Part shown: positions 7,840-16,485 of the stretch, one piece after another
Numbering within the stretch: the first letter of the stretch is position 1
Layout: every line of letters begins with the position of its first letter
Source: Lactococcus hircilactis
GTDB taxonomy: Bacteria; Bacillota; Bacilli; Lactobacillales; Streptococcaceae
Assembly (NCBI RefSeq): GCF_009601015.1
Contig: NZ_WITJ01000004.1
Location: 124,001-188,000 of the forward strand
Reading direction: 5' to 3'
Length of the DNA: 64,000 nucleotides
Notes under the pieces: generated by a model
What the model saw: the letters and a program-made list of their open reading frames with translations, nothing else
What the model was told of the DNA's origin: nothing
The model's database searches: none
Position numbers and translations under genes: made by a program

Positions 7840-8697
7840 TCAGTAAGTTCTTTCTTCTCCTTGTGAGGTGAGGATACGTGGACCATCTTTGGTGATGACA
7901 AATTGATGTTCGTATTGGCAAGAAAGACCACCATCTTTGGTGGTAAAGCCCCAACCTGAGGTTTCATCTTCTTTAACTTCCCATGTGCCGGTATTAATCA
8001 TCGGCTCAACAGTAATGACCATGCCTTCACGAAGTCTAAGTCCGCGCCCTGCTTTACCAAAGTGGGGAATGAGAGGTTCTTCGTGCATGGTTGGTCCAAC
8101 ACCGTGACCACACAGATCACGCACAACGCCATACCCTCGTTCTTCTGCGTATGTTTGGATGGCTGCTCCAATATCTCCGATGCGGTTTCCTACTTTTGCA
8201 GCTTCAATCCCGCGGTAAAGACATTCGCGTGTCACATTCATCAAGTCAGTCACTTCTTTTGGTGCTACACCAACGGCGTAAGCCCAACATGAATCTGCCA
8301 CACCGCCTGTGAAGCCTTCCATGATTTTTTTCATTTTTTTGGTGTCATTAAAATCAACTTTTTTCATATCAGCATAGTCGTCTTCAATCAATCCAAGCAC
8401 CATATCCACTTTGATCAAATCTCCGTCTTTTAAAATTTGGTGGCGTGGGAATGCGTGTGCGACTTCATCATTTAAACAGCAACAAGTGGCATAAGGATAG
8501 TCCATCATTGCTCCATCTACTCCGATTTGCATCGGGATGACATTTTTTTCTTTACAGACTTTTCTGACATATTCTTCAATCTCCCACATGTCAATCCCTG
8601 GCTTAATTAACTCGCGCAATCCGATATGGATGCCTGCTAAAATAGCGCATGAGCGTTGCATTTGTTCGATTTCACGAGCAGATTTGAGTGTAATCAC
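7840..8697 (-). CDS. map: Methionine aminopeptidase, type I
   Basis: This 285-residue enzyme removes N-terminal methionine from nascent proteins. The metal ligands of type I enzymes can be placed: Asp in LIKVDMVLG, Asp in DDYADM, His in CGHGVGPTMHEEP, Glu in ITVEPM and Glu in CQYEHQF. It is longer than the E. coli enzyme (264 residues). The extra residues include the segment after the second Asp (MKKVDFNDTKKMKKIM) and one near WEVKEDETSGWG. These insertions are, to my knowledge, common in lactic acid bacteria. It is probably cotranscribed with the YihY gene downstream. Confidence 0.95.
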   Translation of the reverse strand: MITLKSAREIEQMQRSCAILAGIHIGLRELIKPGIDMWEIEEYVRKVCKEKNVIPMQIGVDGAMMDYPYATCCCLNDEVAHAFPRHQILKDGDLIKVDMVLGLIEDDYADMKKVDFNDTKKMKKIMEGFTGGVADSCWAYAVGVAPKEVTDLMNVTRECLYRGIEAAKVGNRIGDIGAAIQTYAEERGYGVVRDLCGHGVGPTMHEEPLIPHFGKAGRGLRLREGMVITVEPMINTGTWEVKEDETSGWGFTTKDGGLSCQYEHQFVITKDGPRILTSQGEERTY

Positions 8698-9030
8698 GTT
8701 TGTATCTTCTTTCTTTTATTTTGCTTATTTTTTTGAAGTGACGCATACTTTTAATGAAAACTGGGTTTAAACTTGTTCAAATAGTATTTATCAGTTTATT
8801 TGCCAAGTTACTTTCAGAAAATCATGAGCCTTTTCAAAATCTATTTTCAATCTAAATACACTTTATTTTACCATAAATTGACGCTTTTTTTCTATCCAGC
8901 AGTGTTTTTATGACGGCTTATTGTTTTTGACAGTGCAAAATTCTCTTTATTTGATTTAAAATGATGTTTTTTTTGTCAAAAATTGATATAATTTGATTCA
9001 TAAGAGATTTAAAAGATAAGAGGAATATGT
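8698..9030. other. Divergent intergenic stretch between map and flavodoxin
   Basis: No gene is visible. It holds the leftward start region of map and, on the other strand, an extended -10 promoter (TGATATAAT, 8984-8992) 39 bases before the flavodoxin ATG. The stretch is AT-rich with poly-T tracts. Confidence 0.6.
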
Positions 9031-9474
9031 ATGGCTTTAGCAAAAATTGTTTATGCAAGTATGACAGGAAATACAGAAGCGTGTGCTGATATTGTCGCAG
9101 ATAAACTTGAAGCACTTGGTTTTGAGGTGGAGTGCGATGAGTGTTCATCTGTTGATGCGTCTGATTTTGAAGATGCGGATCTTGTGATTATTGGAACTTA
9201 TACTTATGGCGATGGCGAATTACCTGATGAAATCGTGGATTTGTATGAAGATTTGGAAGATGTGGATTTAAGTGGTAAAATTTATGGTTGCTTTGGATCT
9301 GGCGATACATTTTATGATGATTTTTGCATTTGCGTGGATATGTTTGAGGAACGCTTAGCGCTGACGGGAGCCACGAAAGGGGCTGAATTAGTCCGTGTCG
9401 ATTTGTCTCCTGAGGATGAGGATGAAGCGCATTTGGAAGCTTTTGCTGAGCAATTGGCGAGTCATTTTGAGTGA
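9031..9474 (+). CDS. fld: Flavodoxin
   Basis: This 147-residue acidic electron-transfer protein binds FMN. The phosphate-binding loop is at residues 10-16 (SMTGNTEA). The flavin-stacking loops are seen at GTYTYGDGELP (about 57-67) and GSGDTFYDDFC (about 90-100). Length is typical of short-chain flavodoxins. A GAGGAA ribosome site precedes the ATG. The gene stands alone between an extended -10 promoter and a terminator built on the 16-base palindrome. Confidence 0.95.
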   Translation: MALAKIVYASMTGNTEACADIVADKLEALGFEVECDECSSVDASDFEDADLVIIGTYTYGDGELPDEIVDLYEDLEDVDLSGKIYGCFGSGDTFYDDFCICVDMFEERLALTGATKGAELVRVDLSPEDEDEAHLEAFAEQLASHFE

Positions 9475-9483
9475 CAGCTATTT

Positions 9484-9506
9484 CTGTCAGTACTGACAGC
9501 TTTTTT
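9484..9506 (+). terminator. Terminator of flavodoxin built on the TGTCAGTACTGACA palindrome
   Basis: CTGTCAGTACTGACAG (9484-9499) is a perfect 16-base palindrome followed by CTTTTTT. It is one of 14 exact copies of the inner 14-mer in this window. Confidence 0.7.
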
Positions 9507-9591
9507 AGCAGCTGATTTAGTGATGAAAAACGAAATATTTGGTGTTTGTTTTAAACTTCGCATCAAAATAGACGGGGGCAATACTCAAAAA

Positions 9592-9616
9592 ATTTCTGTC
9601 AGTACTGACAGAAATT
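9592..9616 (-). terminator. Palindrome hairpin downstream of the tetR gene
   Basis: The palindrome core at 9596-9611 is extended by AAATTT arms to a longer perfect dyad, with A and T tracts on both sides. It lies four bases beyond the tetR stop and can act as its terminator. Confidence 0.65.
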
Positions 9617-9619
9617 TTT

Positions 9620-10210
9620 TTATTTTTTATAAAGTGGAAGGAGGATGTCATCAATCAACTCAATTAAGTTTTCATCAGATATGGGGCGATTTTCGACAAA
9701 GATATGATATCTTGAAAGCTCAAATGGGAGGAGTTTTGCGGCGCGAGCAATTTTTTCACGTGCTTCTCCACGTTCTTGAGCGCGCGCTAAAATGCGCTCC
9801 ATAATGATAATATTACTTTCAATAACGCCTGGTAACAATCCATCCATTCTGTGCTTTCCTTGGGCTTGTTCAAAGTAGATGAATGAGAGAAAGTTTTTCG
9901 GAAAAAGAGCAGCATTTTCTCTGAGATAGGTCATCATGGCAAGCAAATCTGTCCTCATTTGACCCGTGTTAAATTCTTGATCCATCACTGTTCCGTGCCA
10001 TTTTTGATTTTTTTGAACATGTGCTCGTGATGCTTCATAAATCAAATGAAATGTATTATCAAAGTACCGATAAAGCACGCTTCGGGTGGTATTCGCTTTT
10101 TTGGCAACATTTTGGAAGGTGACGGCTTCGTATCCTTCTTGCTCGAGGATCTCGACGGTCGCATCATAAATGGCAGTTTTGAGCGCTTCTCCTCTTCTTC
10201 TTTGTGGCAT
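9620..10210 (-). CDS. TetR/AcrR-family repressor
   Basis: A 196-residue regulator. The N-terminal TetR DNA-binding domain spans residues 10-55, with the recognition part TTRSVLYRYFDNTFHLIYEA. The C-terminal ligand domain is of the common TetR type without a family-specific motif that I recognise. It is divergent from a 14-helix efflux gene. A perfect dyad lies just after the start point of the pump promoter, so the protein most likely represses the pump and probably itself until a drug-like ligand binds. Confidence 0.88.
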   Translation of the reverse strand: MPQRRRGEALKTAIYDATVEILEQEGYEAVTFQNVAKKANTTRSVLYRYFDNTFHLIYEASRAHVQKNQKWHGTVMDQEFNTGQMRTDLLAMMTYLRENAALFPKNFLSFIYFEQAQGKHRMDGLLPGVIESNIIIMERILARAQERGEAREKIARAAKLLPFELSRYHIFVENRPISDENLIELIDDILLPLYKK

Positions 10211-10306
10211 TTTTTCTCCCTTTGATCGCCTTTTTTCTTAATTTATATTATAGCATATTTTTTTTGGCAACTGTAAACTTTTTTAGATACAACTTGCACT
10301 TTATTC

Positions 10307-10369
10307 TTGACAAAAGTTTTTCTAAGTATTATAATTCTTTATGTAATTTAGATACATAATGTATCTAAA
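10307..10369 (+). promoter_or_regulatory. Consensus promoter plus TetR-type operator for the efflux gene
   Basis: TTGACA (10307-10312), a 17-base spacer and TATAAT (10330-10335) form a perfect consensus promoter. Directly downstream is a dyad with 11-base arms (TTTAGATACAT and ATGTATCTAAA, 10347-10369) around one central base, placed to block transcription. A half copy (TTTAGATAC) lies upstream at 10282-10290. Confidence 0.85.
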
Positions 10370-10386
10370 AGAAAAGAGGATAAAGC

Positions 10387-11937
10387 ATGGCAAAAAAAGA
10401 AAAAGAAAAATTGCCAAAAGAATTGACGCGAAATGCGTGGGTTTTAGTCGTTGGTGCGATAGCGCCGATGCTCGACTCAACCATGGTCAATATTGCGATT
10501 AAGGATCTGCAACTGGACCTCCACACGTCGCTAAATATGATCCAGTGGGCAATCACGGGTTATGTGCTCGCACTTGCGGTGGCGGTGCCGGTGTGTGGAT
10601 ATTTGGTCAATCATTTGGATGGAAAAAAAGTGCTTCAGTGGGCGATTGCAGCGTTTGGCGTGTTTAGTTTGCTCTCAGGACTTGCGTGGAACATTGAGAG
10701 TTTTATTGTTTTTCGTGCGATACAAGGTTTTGCGGCGGGGTTCATTACACTGCTCATGACAACACTTCTCATGCAAATCACACCAGCAAATAAATTAGGA
10801 CAGCTGATGGCAGTCGTTTCAACACCGATTATTTTAGGGCCAATCGTAGGTCCTGTACTTGGCGGCGCCATTGTTTCTGGGGCAAATTGGCACTGGATCT
10901 TTTATGTGAATATTCCAGTGTGTCTGCTTGCGGTCATTTTGAATCATTTCTTATTGGATTCTTTTAAACCATTTAATCCAAAAGCAAAACTTGATTGGTT
11001 TGGCACATTTCTTCTTGCTGCAGGATCGATTGGTTTGATTTATGGAATGATGAAGGGTTCTGAGAATGCACAACATTTCTTTAATGCTCAAATGATCACT
11101 TTTGTGGTGCTGGGACTTGTCATGTTTGTAATTTATGGCTTTTATAATCATTTGCGTCACAATGAAACGGTGCTTCCTTTGCGATTTTTTAAATCTAAAC
11201 ATTTTACTGCGGCAAATATTGGGATTTTTCTTGCTGGGATTGCTTCAAATGGGCCAATGTTACTCTTGCCACTCTTTTTTCAAAACACAAAGGGATTCAC
11301 GGCGGTTGAAGCTGGACTTATGCTGATTCCACAAGGGTTAGGGATGCTTGTGGCACGTCCAACAATCGGAAAATTGATCGATCGGATGGGCGCGCGCCCG
11401 ATTGTCCTTGTATCACTAGCGATTTCTTTGGTCGGCACTTTCCCATTTGTTTTTGTGCAGAGTCATTCCAGTTTGTGGTGGATCGGTGCGGTTTTATTTG
11501 TTCGCGGGATTGGGATTGGTGGTCTGCAAATGCCAATGATGACGGACATTTTCATCGGATTAGAAAAGCAGGATATTCCTGGTGCTTCTGTCGGGCAGCG
11601 GATCATTCAAAATGTCGGTTCCAGCTTTGGATCAGCGGTCGTTTCTGCGATTGTGACGGCGGTCATTCTTTCTGAAAATCTGAGTCACAAAGTCACACTT
11701 TTTGCCAATCATTTGACAACGGTTGTCAAAGCGCATGCAGCAGCAACTCATACTGCGCCAAGTGCTTCTGCGATTACGAATATCAAAGAACAAGCGACAC
11801 ATTATGGGCATCATTTATTAGATTTGGCACAGCTCAACGGCTATCAAACGGCGTTTCTTGTGAGCTGCGTGGTGCTTGTCATCATCGCATTTCCTGCCTT
11901 ATTTTTATCCAGTAAAAAATCAAAAGTATCAGCTTAA
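10387..11937 (+). CDS. Multidrug efflux transporter, DHA2 (14-helix) family
   Basis: This 516-residue major facilitator resembles EmrB/QacA/LmrB proton-drug antiporters. Fourteen hydrophobic segments are expected. The motif DSTMVNIAI in helix 1 and the antiporter motif C region (ILGPIVGPVLGG followed by WHWIFYVNIPV) are clear. The start is supported by AGAGGA upstream. The gene is controlled by a consensus promoter with an overlapping dyad for the divergent TetR protein. A His- and Ala-rich loop lies near residues 455-490. Substrate is unknown; drugs or bile-like compounds are usual for the family. Confidence 0.92.
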   Translation: MAKKEKEKLPKELTRNAWVLVVGAIAPMLDSTMVNIAIKDLQLDLHTSLNMIQWAITGYVLALAVAVPVCGYLVNHLDGKKVLQWAIAAFGVFSLLSGLAWNIESFIVFRAIQGFAAGFITLLMTTLLMQITPANKLGQLMAVVSTPIILGPIVGPVLGGAIVSGANWHWIFYVNIPVCLLAVILNHFLLDSFKPFNPKAKLDWFGTFLLAAGSIGLIYGMMKGSENAQHFFNAQMITFVVLGLVMFVIYGFYNHLRHNETVLPLRFFKSKHFTAANIGIFLAGIASNGPMLLLPLFFQNTKGFTAVEAGLMLIPQGLGMLVARPTIGKLIDRMGARPIVLVSLAISLVGTFPFVFVQSHSSLWWIGAVLFVRGIGIGGLQMPMMTDIFIGLEKQDIPGASVGQRIIQNVGSSFGSAVVSAIVTAVILSENLSHKVTLFANHLTTVVKAHAAATHTAPSASAITNIKEQATHYGHHLLDLAQLNGYQTAFLVSCVVLVIIAFPALFLSSKKSKVSA

Positions 11938-11980
11938 AGTGGATTTTATCACGTTTTGCGTGATTTTGATAAAAAATTTT

Positions 11981-11996
11981 CTGTCAGTACTGACAG
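11981..11996. repeat. TGTCAGTACTGACA palindrome copy
   Basis: A 16-base copy between the efflux gene and its terminator, in a non-coding position flanked by AAATTTT and AAATAAAAA. Confidence 0.9.
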
Positions 11997-12006
11997 AAAT
12001 AAAAAG

Positions 12007-12036
12007 AGCATTTTCTCAAATGAAAATGCTTTTTTA
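12007..12036. terminator. Bidirectional terminator
   Basis: AGCATTTTC pairs with GAAAATGCT around a six-base loop, followed by TTTTTT on the plus strand and preceded by AAAAAG. It separates the convergent efflux and pyrophosphatase-like genes. Confidence 0.85.
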
Positions 12037-12372
12037 TTTGAAAAGTTCAACAGTGCTATCAAAATAACGCTCTTGAAAATAGACCGCTTGTTCGATTTCT
12101 TCTTTTGTGAAGGTTTCGTCAGCACCACTTAGGACCCACTTCTCTTCCACATCGTCTTTTCGGTGAATGATTGCAATAAGTTTGCCCGTAAATGTGTTGA
12201 GCGGCACTTGATTTTCAGGACGTGATGAGAGAATGTAAACGTCCTGTTCCTCACCATCTCCTGCGATAATGCCTTCAATGTAACCGTAATTGATCGGATA
12301 AGTCGTCCCGTGATGAACGGTGCCAATTGGGCGATCAATAATGGCTGTGAAATTCAAATTTAATTTTCCCAT
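12034..12372 (-). CDS. Small inorganic pyrophosphatase-like protein
   Basis: A 112-residue protein that resembles the start and core of family I pyrophosphatases: DRPIGTVHHGTTYPINYGYIEG carries the Y-P-NYGYI strand, and GDGEEQDVYIL matches the DGDPLDVLV metal-binding segment. Full enzymes have about 170-180 residues and more acidic metal ligands. Short versions like this are found in lactic acid bacteria as I recall, so it may be a divergent enzyme rather than a fragment. It overlaps the upstream HAD gene by 13 bases and is coupled with it. Confidence 0.7.
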   Translation of the reverse strand: MGKLNLNFTAIIDRPIGTVHHGTTYPINYGYIEGIIAGDGEEQDVYILSSRPENQVPLNTFTGKLIAIIHRKDDVEEKWVLSGADETFTKEEIEQAVYFQERYFDSTVELFK

Positions 12373-13127
12373 GCTTTCTCCTTGAGTGATGCAATGGTCT
12401 TTCGTATCGTTTTAATGTTTTCTGGGATAAATAGTCCCGTAAGGTCTCGCAACTGCGGATTTTCTCCGACAATAATGGCATTTTTAGCCTGCATTAAAAG
12501 TGCTCTATCATTTTCATCATTACCAAAGACAACGGCCTCTTTTGGGTTAAAAAATCTTTTAAACGCCGTATATTTATCGATTCCTTTAGCAGTAATGTCA
12601 AGACTTAGACTTCCCCTATGCCGAACGATTTCGATTGGTAATTTTTGGATTTCACTTAAGATATTTTCATATTGAGAAGACGGAAGATTAAGTAAAATCG
12701 TTTTTACTGGAGATTTTATTTTATCAAGTGGAATATTTTTTGCCAAATGTAGTGCATCTATTTTATCGTTGATTTTGGAAAGTGCATCATTTCGATTACG
12801 CATGCTATAATCCCAGCTGTCATCAATGACAAAATCCAAATCCCAACGATTGATGACAGATTTAATACACTCAAAACTTTCATGATCAATCGATTTGAGG
12901 ACTTTTAGTGTCTCATTTTCTTTGACAATTGCACCATTTCCTCCAATAAAAAAATTTTCAAAAAAATCTTGCTTCAATAATGGCATCATGTCTCGAATTG
13001 GACGTGCAGATGCAAAAACAATAGTGTAACCGTGATTTTCTAAATCTTTAATCGCTCCTATTAGCGATTTTTCAATTTTTTTACCATCGAAACAAATCGT
13101 CCCATCTAAATCAAAAACGACAATCAT
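12360..13127 (-). CDS. HAD-superfamily hydrolase, Cof type
   Basis: A 255-residue HAD-IIB phosphatase. Motif I is FDLDGTI (residues 5-11), with the two aspartates. Motif II is the SAR serine in VFASARP. A Lys lies in DITAKGIDKYTAF, and motif IV is FGNDENDRALL (around 215-225). The cap between residues 85 and 180 is of the alpha/beta Cof type. Such enzymes dephosphorylate sugar phosphates or flavin precursors; the substrate cannot be told. It starts 9 bases after the TrmH stop, so it is part of a leftward operon. Confidence 0.85.
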   Translation of the reverse strand: MIVVFDLDGTICFDGKKIEKSLIGAIKDLENHGYTIVFASARPIRDMMPLLKQDFFENFFIGGNGAIVKENETLKVLKSIDHESFECIKSVINRWDLDFVIDDSWDYSMRNRNDALSKINDKIDALHLAKNIPLDKIKSPVKTILLNLPSSQYENILSEIQKLPIEIVRHRGSLSLDITAKGIDKYTAFKRFFNPKEAVVFGNDENDRALLMQAKNAIIVGENPQLRDLTGLFIPENIKTIRKTIASLKEKAWEN

Positions 13128-13136
13128 TTTTTCTCC

Positions 13137-13874
13137 TCACAATGCAAACATCAAAATCCCTGCCGCTACTGCGACGTTGAGTGATTCAGCTTGTCCTGGC
13201 ATTTCAATATGCACCAGCTGATCTGCATTTTTCACCGCAAAATCAGAAACACCATTGCCTTCGTTGCCCATTACCAAAGCAAAACGATCCATTTTTACAG
13301 CTTTATAATTGATTGAATTTTTTGACAACGTACTCACAAGAAGTTCTAATCCCGCATCACGCACGAATCCAACCAGATTTTCAAACGTAACACCATCAAC
13401 CACTGCGAGATGAAAATGACTGCCTTGCATCGCACGCATCACTTTTGGACTATAGATATCAGCGGACGCATTTGTCGTAAAAACGGCATCAAATCCTGCT
13501 GCATCAGCTGTTCTGATCATCGTTCCCACATTTCCTGGATCTTGGACATCCTCCAAAATCAAAACTTTTCCCATCTCAAAATCATCAGCTTCCATTTTTT
13601 TGACAATGGCGACAATTCCTTGTGGTGTATCACTGCTCGCGAGACTTCTAAGCACGTCAGCACTGACAGCAATAAAAGAGAGGCCAGCCGGTACTTTTTC
13701 AATCTTGTCAGTACTGACAAAAATTTCGACAAGTTCAGCTTTAGCTTTTAGTGCTTCCTCAAGCAAATGAAATCCCTCAATGAGGTAATTTCCCGATTGT
13801 TTTCGCCCTTTTCGGGTCAATAATTGACGGGCCGATTTTATTTTTTTATTTTCTTTTGATGTGATGATTTCCAT
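13137..13874 (-). CDS. TrmH/SpoU-family RNA ribose methyltransferase
   Basis: This 245-residue enzyme is predicted to 2'-O-methylate rRNA or tRNA. A substrate-binding N-terminal domain (1-85) precedes the SPOUT knot with the motifs LEDVQDPGNVGTMIRTADAAGF (motif 1), LVMGNEGNGVSDF (motif 2) and IEMPGQAESLNVAVAAGI (motif 3). It resembles RlmB/YsgA-type proteins. Unusually, the gene contains two copies of the palindrome: one exact (13706-13719, giving VSTD) and one variant (13656-13667, giving VSAD). It heads the HAD-pyrophosphatase operon. Confidence 0.9.
   Translation of the reverse strand: MEIITSKENKKIKSARQLLTRKGRKQSGNYLIEGFHLLEEALKAKAELVEIFVSTDKIEKVPAGLSFIAVSADVLRSLASSDTPQGIVAIVKKMEADDFEMGKVLILEDVQDPGNVGTMIRTADAAGFDAVFTTNASADIYSPKVMRAMQGSHFHLAVVDGVTFENLVGFVRDAGLELLVSTLSKNSINYKAVKMDRFALVMGNEGNGVSDFAVKNADQLVHIEMPGQAESLNVAVAAGILMFAL
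13656..13719. repeat. Palindrome copies inside the TrmH gene
   Basis: An exact TGTCAGTACTGACA lies at 13706-13719 and a variant GTCAGCACTGAC at 13656-13667. Both are inside the coding frame and cannot be terminators of this gene. Confidence 0.9.
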
Positions 13875-13916
13875 GCTCTTATTTTATCAGAAAATGATGA
13901 ATCTTGCTTTATTTTG

Positions 13917-13925
13917 TGCTATAAT
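13917..13925 (+). promoter_or_regulatory. Extended -10 promoter of acyP
   Basis: TGCTATAAT precedes the acylphosphatase gene by about 120 bases. The leader between them contains AAAGCG and CGCTTT arms (about 13986-14005) followed by a T-run, which could be an attenuator. Confidence 0.55.
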
Positions 13926-14047
13926 ATCACTATAAAAGCGTTTCCAAATCATCAAACGAATGCAAAAAAGATGTTACTGGTGAAAAAAGCGAAAGGCTGC
14001 GCTTTATTTTTTGATGCTTTTTTAATGATTTATTTCAGGAGGTGAAA

Positions 14048-14338
14048 ATGTTTAAAATAAAAATGACCGTTTATGGACGCGTTCAAGGGGTCGGTTTTCG
14101 CTATTTTGTGATTTCAACTGCCGAGCAGTGTGGTGACATTTACGGACGTGTCTGGAATGATGCCGATGGAAGTGTGGTAATTTTAGCACAAAGTCAAACG
14201 GCACAACGTCTAAATCAATTTGAAACGCTGATCAGACAAGGTCCCAAACGAAATCCTTTTGCAAAGGTCACTTATCTGGAACGCATTCCAGCTGCGTTTG
14301 ATGATTTCACAGACTTCAAATTGACATACAATACCTAA
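14048..14338 (+). CDS. acyP: Acylphosphatase
   Basis: A 96-residue enzyme that hydrolyses acyl phosphates. The signature GRVQGVGFRYFV gives the catalytic phosphate-binding loop with its Arg, and the catalytic Asn lies in GRVWNDADGSV. I use the ATG at 14048 because AGGAGG lies six bases upstream; the GTG at 14042 is within that ribosome site. The gene is monocistronic and followed by palindrome hairpins shared with the convergent lysozyme-like gene. Confidence 0.93.
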   Translation: MFKIKMTVYGRVQGVGFRYFVISTAEQCGDIYGRVWNDADGSVVILAQSQTAQRLNQFETLIRQGPKRNPFAKVTYLERIPAAFDDFTDFKLTYNT

Positions 14339-14344
14339 AAATAC

Positions 14345-14429
14345 TGTCAGTACTGACAACGCACAAAAACGCCCAGATTCATCCTGACCTGAGCGCTTTT
14401 TTCTCTAAAAATTTCTGTCAGTGCTGACA
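14345..14429. terminator. Two palindrome hairpins between convergent genes
   Basis: An exact TGTCAGTACTGACA at 14345-14358 and the variant TGTCAGTGCTGACA at 14416-14429 bracket a weaker hairpin followed by GCTTTTTTCT (about 14393-14404). The block ends acyP from the left and the lysozyme-like gene from the right. Confidence 0.6.
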
Positions 14430-14436
14430 ATTTATT

Positions 14437-15039
14437 TCACCAATTCAAATAGCGCAAAAGATACATGTTCATCCGCACTTCACGCGCATAAAACATATTC
14501 CCACCATTAACATACAATTTTCCCTGATTATACCACAACGACTCAAACGTGAGATGATAATACGTCTCTTTCGTCCGATTTCCAAGACTTGGCGCAACAA
14601 CATCCCTAGAATAAGCTTTCGATGCTGCAATCGTATTTTTGTGACCGTGTTGGGCAATATAATCCACATAAGCTTTTCCATAATTATACGCTTGAACACC
14701 TGTCCATACGTCCACATCTTTTTCATTCGCATACGAAAGCACTTTCGTCAAATTTGAAAGTCCCTGCTCAATACTTTTTGAAGTGGTTCCAATCGTATCT
14801 TTTTGACCCGACAAGCTCTCACTTGACTGCATCACATCAATACTTTTTCCCTTTGTTTCTGTATAAATAATCGCAAGTGCAAGATTTGTATCGCCTTGCA
14901 ATCCCTGCTTTTTAAGACTTGCTTCAACCGCTGACTTATAGGCCATCACATGCTTAACATTTTCGTGAGCACGGTACACGTAAAAACCTGCAAGTACAAC
15001 GAGTACAAGCACGACTAACTTCACGAATTTTCTTATCAT
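14437..15039 (-). CDS. PvaA-like secreted or membrane-anchored lysozyme
   Basis: A 200-residue protein with an N-terminal signal anchor (about 5-22) and a lysozyme-like glycosidase domain. The likely catalytic Glu is in ALAIIYTETKGKS (about residue 61). Family features QSSES, TIGTTSKSIEQGL and the Gln-Ala-Tyr-Asn-Tyr-Gly turn follow. It resembles pneumococcal PvaA and the muramidase domain of CwlT. It would act on peptidoglycan outside the membrane. It lies last in the leftward tdk-to-glyA run but after a gap of 120 bases, so it may have its own promoter. Confidence 0.85.
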   Translation of the reverse strand: MIRKFVKLVVLVLVVLAGFYVYRAHENVKHVMAYKSAVEASLKKQGLQGDTNLALAIIYTETKGKSIDVMQSSESLSGQKDTIGTTSKSIEQGLSNLTKVLSYANEKDVDVWTGVQAYNYGKAYVDYIAQHGHKNTIAASKAYSRDVVAPSLGNRTKETYYHLTFESLWYNQGKLYVNGGNMFYAREVRMNMYLLRYLNW

Positions 15040-15161
15040 ATCACTTACCTGGATGCTTTCTGATAGTACTTTTTTTCCTCATTTCAATAAGGAACTTAAA
15101 AAATTATAACAATCGAGAGTCATACTATCATTAGATTTTTTATTTTATTTCCAGTCTTATT

Positions 15162-16409
15162 TTAATACAAAGGGAATTGTTTTGTCAAGTCAAGTACTTG
15201 ATTACGTACTTCTTTTAGTACTTCATCTTCATCATGATGTTTCAATGCACGCGTCACCAATTGCGCAACTTTACGCGCTTCATTTTCTTTGAATCCACGT
15301 GATGTGATTGCCGCACCACCAATACGAACACCAGATGTTTTAAATGGCGATAACGTTTCATTTGGAATTGCTTCTTTATTCAACGTGATAAAAACAGTGT
15401 CCAACAAATCTTGTGCTTCTTTTCCATTAATTCCTAAAGGAAGCACTTCCATGTTTAACAAATGATTATCCGTTCCACCTGTAATCACGTGCAAGCCAGC
15501 TTTTGTGAATTCATCAGACATCGCTGCTGTATTTAAAATGACTTGATCAATATACGTTTTAAAAGCAGGATCCAGTGCTTCTTTAAGCGCAACCGCTTTT
15601 CCAGCAATCACGTGCATCAAAGGACCGCCCTGTAAGCCAGGGAAAATCGCAGAATTAATCTTTTTGGCCAATCCTTCATCATTTGTCAAAATTAAACCAC
15701 CACGCGGACCACGCAAGGTTTTATGTGTCGTTGTCGTTACGATATCTGCATAAGGAACTGGGCTTTGATGCGCACCTGTTGCAACTAATCCCGCAATATG
15801 TGCCATATCAACCATCAATTTTGCCCCAACGTGATCAGCAATATCACGGAATTTTTCAAAATCAATCTCCCGTGAATACGCAGAAGCTCCTGCGACAATC
15901 AATTTAGGATGCGTAGCGATAGCTTGTTCTAAAATCGCATCATAATCGAGCAATTCAGTTTCAGCATTAACGCCATAAGAAACAAAATGATACATTTTTC
16001 CAGAGAAATTCACTGACGCACCGTGCGTCAAATGTCCTCCAGCGTTCAAATCCATTCCCATGACAGTGTCACCCGGCTCAATCAAAGCCATATAGGCTGC
16101 TGCATTCGCTTGTGAGCCTGAGTGGGGTTGAACGTTCGCAAATGCTGCTCCAAAAAGTGTTTTAGCACGTTCAATAGCGAGACGCTCAATCACATCTACC
16201 ACGTCAGTTCCACCATAATACCGCTTTGAGGGGTAACCTTCGGCATATTTGTTTGTCAAAACAGAGCCTTGCGCAGCTAAAACAGCTTTAGAAACAATAT
16301 TTTCAGAAGCAATCAACTCGATATTCTTTTCTTGGCGGGCTTCTTCGTCATGAATGGCCGTCCAGAGTTCAGGATCGAAAACTTCAAAATCAGCTTTATC
16401 AAAAATCAT
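15162..16409 (-). CDS. glyA: Serine hydroxymethyltransferase
   Basis: This 415-residue PLP enzyme converts serine and tetrahydrofolate to glycine and methylene-tetrahydrofolate, the main one-carbon source. The PLP lysine lies in [14 protein letters not shown]. The N-terminal [11 protein letters not shown] and [13 protein letters not shown] segments are diagnostic. Full length for bacteria. An extended -10 at 16438-16446 lies just upstream, so it can be transcribed separately from tsaC. Neighbours are typical for lactococci and streptococci. Confidence 0.97.
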   Translation of the reverse strand: MIFDKADFEVFDPELWTAIHDEEARQEKNIELIASENIVSKAVLAAQGSVLTNKYAEGYPSKRYYGGTDVVDVIERLAIERAKTLFGAAFANVQPHSGSQANAAAYMALIEPGDTVMGMDLNAGGHLTHGASVNFSGKMYHFVSYGVNAETELLDYDAILEQAIATHPKLIVAGASAYSREIDFEKFRDIADHVGAKLMVDMAHIAGLVATGAHQSPVPYADIVTTTTHKTLRGPRGGLILTNDEGLAKKINSAIFPGLQGGPLMHVIAGKAVALKEALDPAFKTYIDQVILNTAAMSDEFTKAGLHVITGGTDNHLLNMEVLPLGINGKEAQDLLDTVFITLNKEAIPNETLSPFKTSGVRIGGAAITSRGFKENEARKVAQLVTRALKHHDEDEVLKEVRNQVLDLTKQFPLY

Positions 16410-16437
16410 TAGTAACTCCTCTTTCTTTAATAATTCT

Positions 16438-16446
16438 ATTATATCA
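16438..16446 (-). promoter_or_regulatory. Extended -10 promoter of glyA
   Basis: Read on the minus strand, TGATATAAT lies about 29 bases before the glyA ATG. The -35 is weak. Confidence 0.55.
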
Positions 16447-16485
16447 TGCGGATGAAACAGACAAAAATTAAAGTTTCTAAATTTC

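Noticed and set aside
9520-9804. Plus-strand open frame across the tetR 3' end
   Set aside because: It runs through a palindrome terminator and overlaps the tetR gene on the opposite strand, with no family match.
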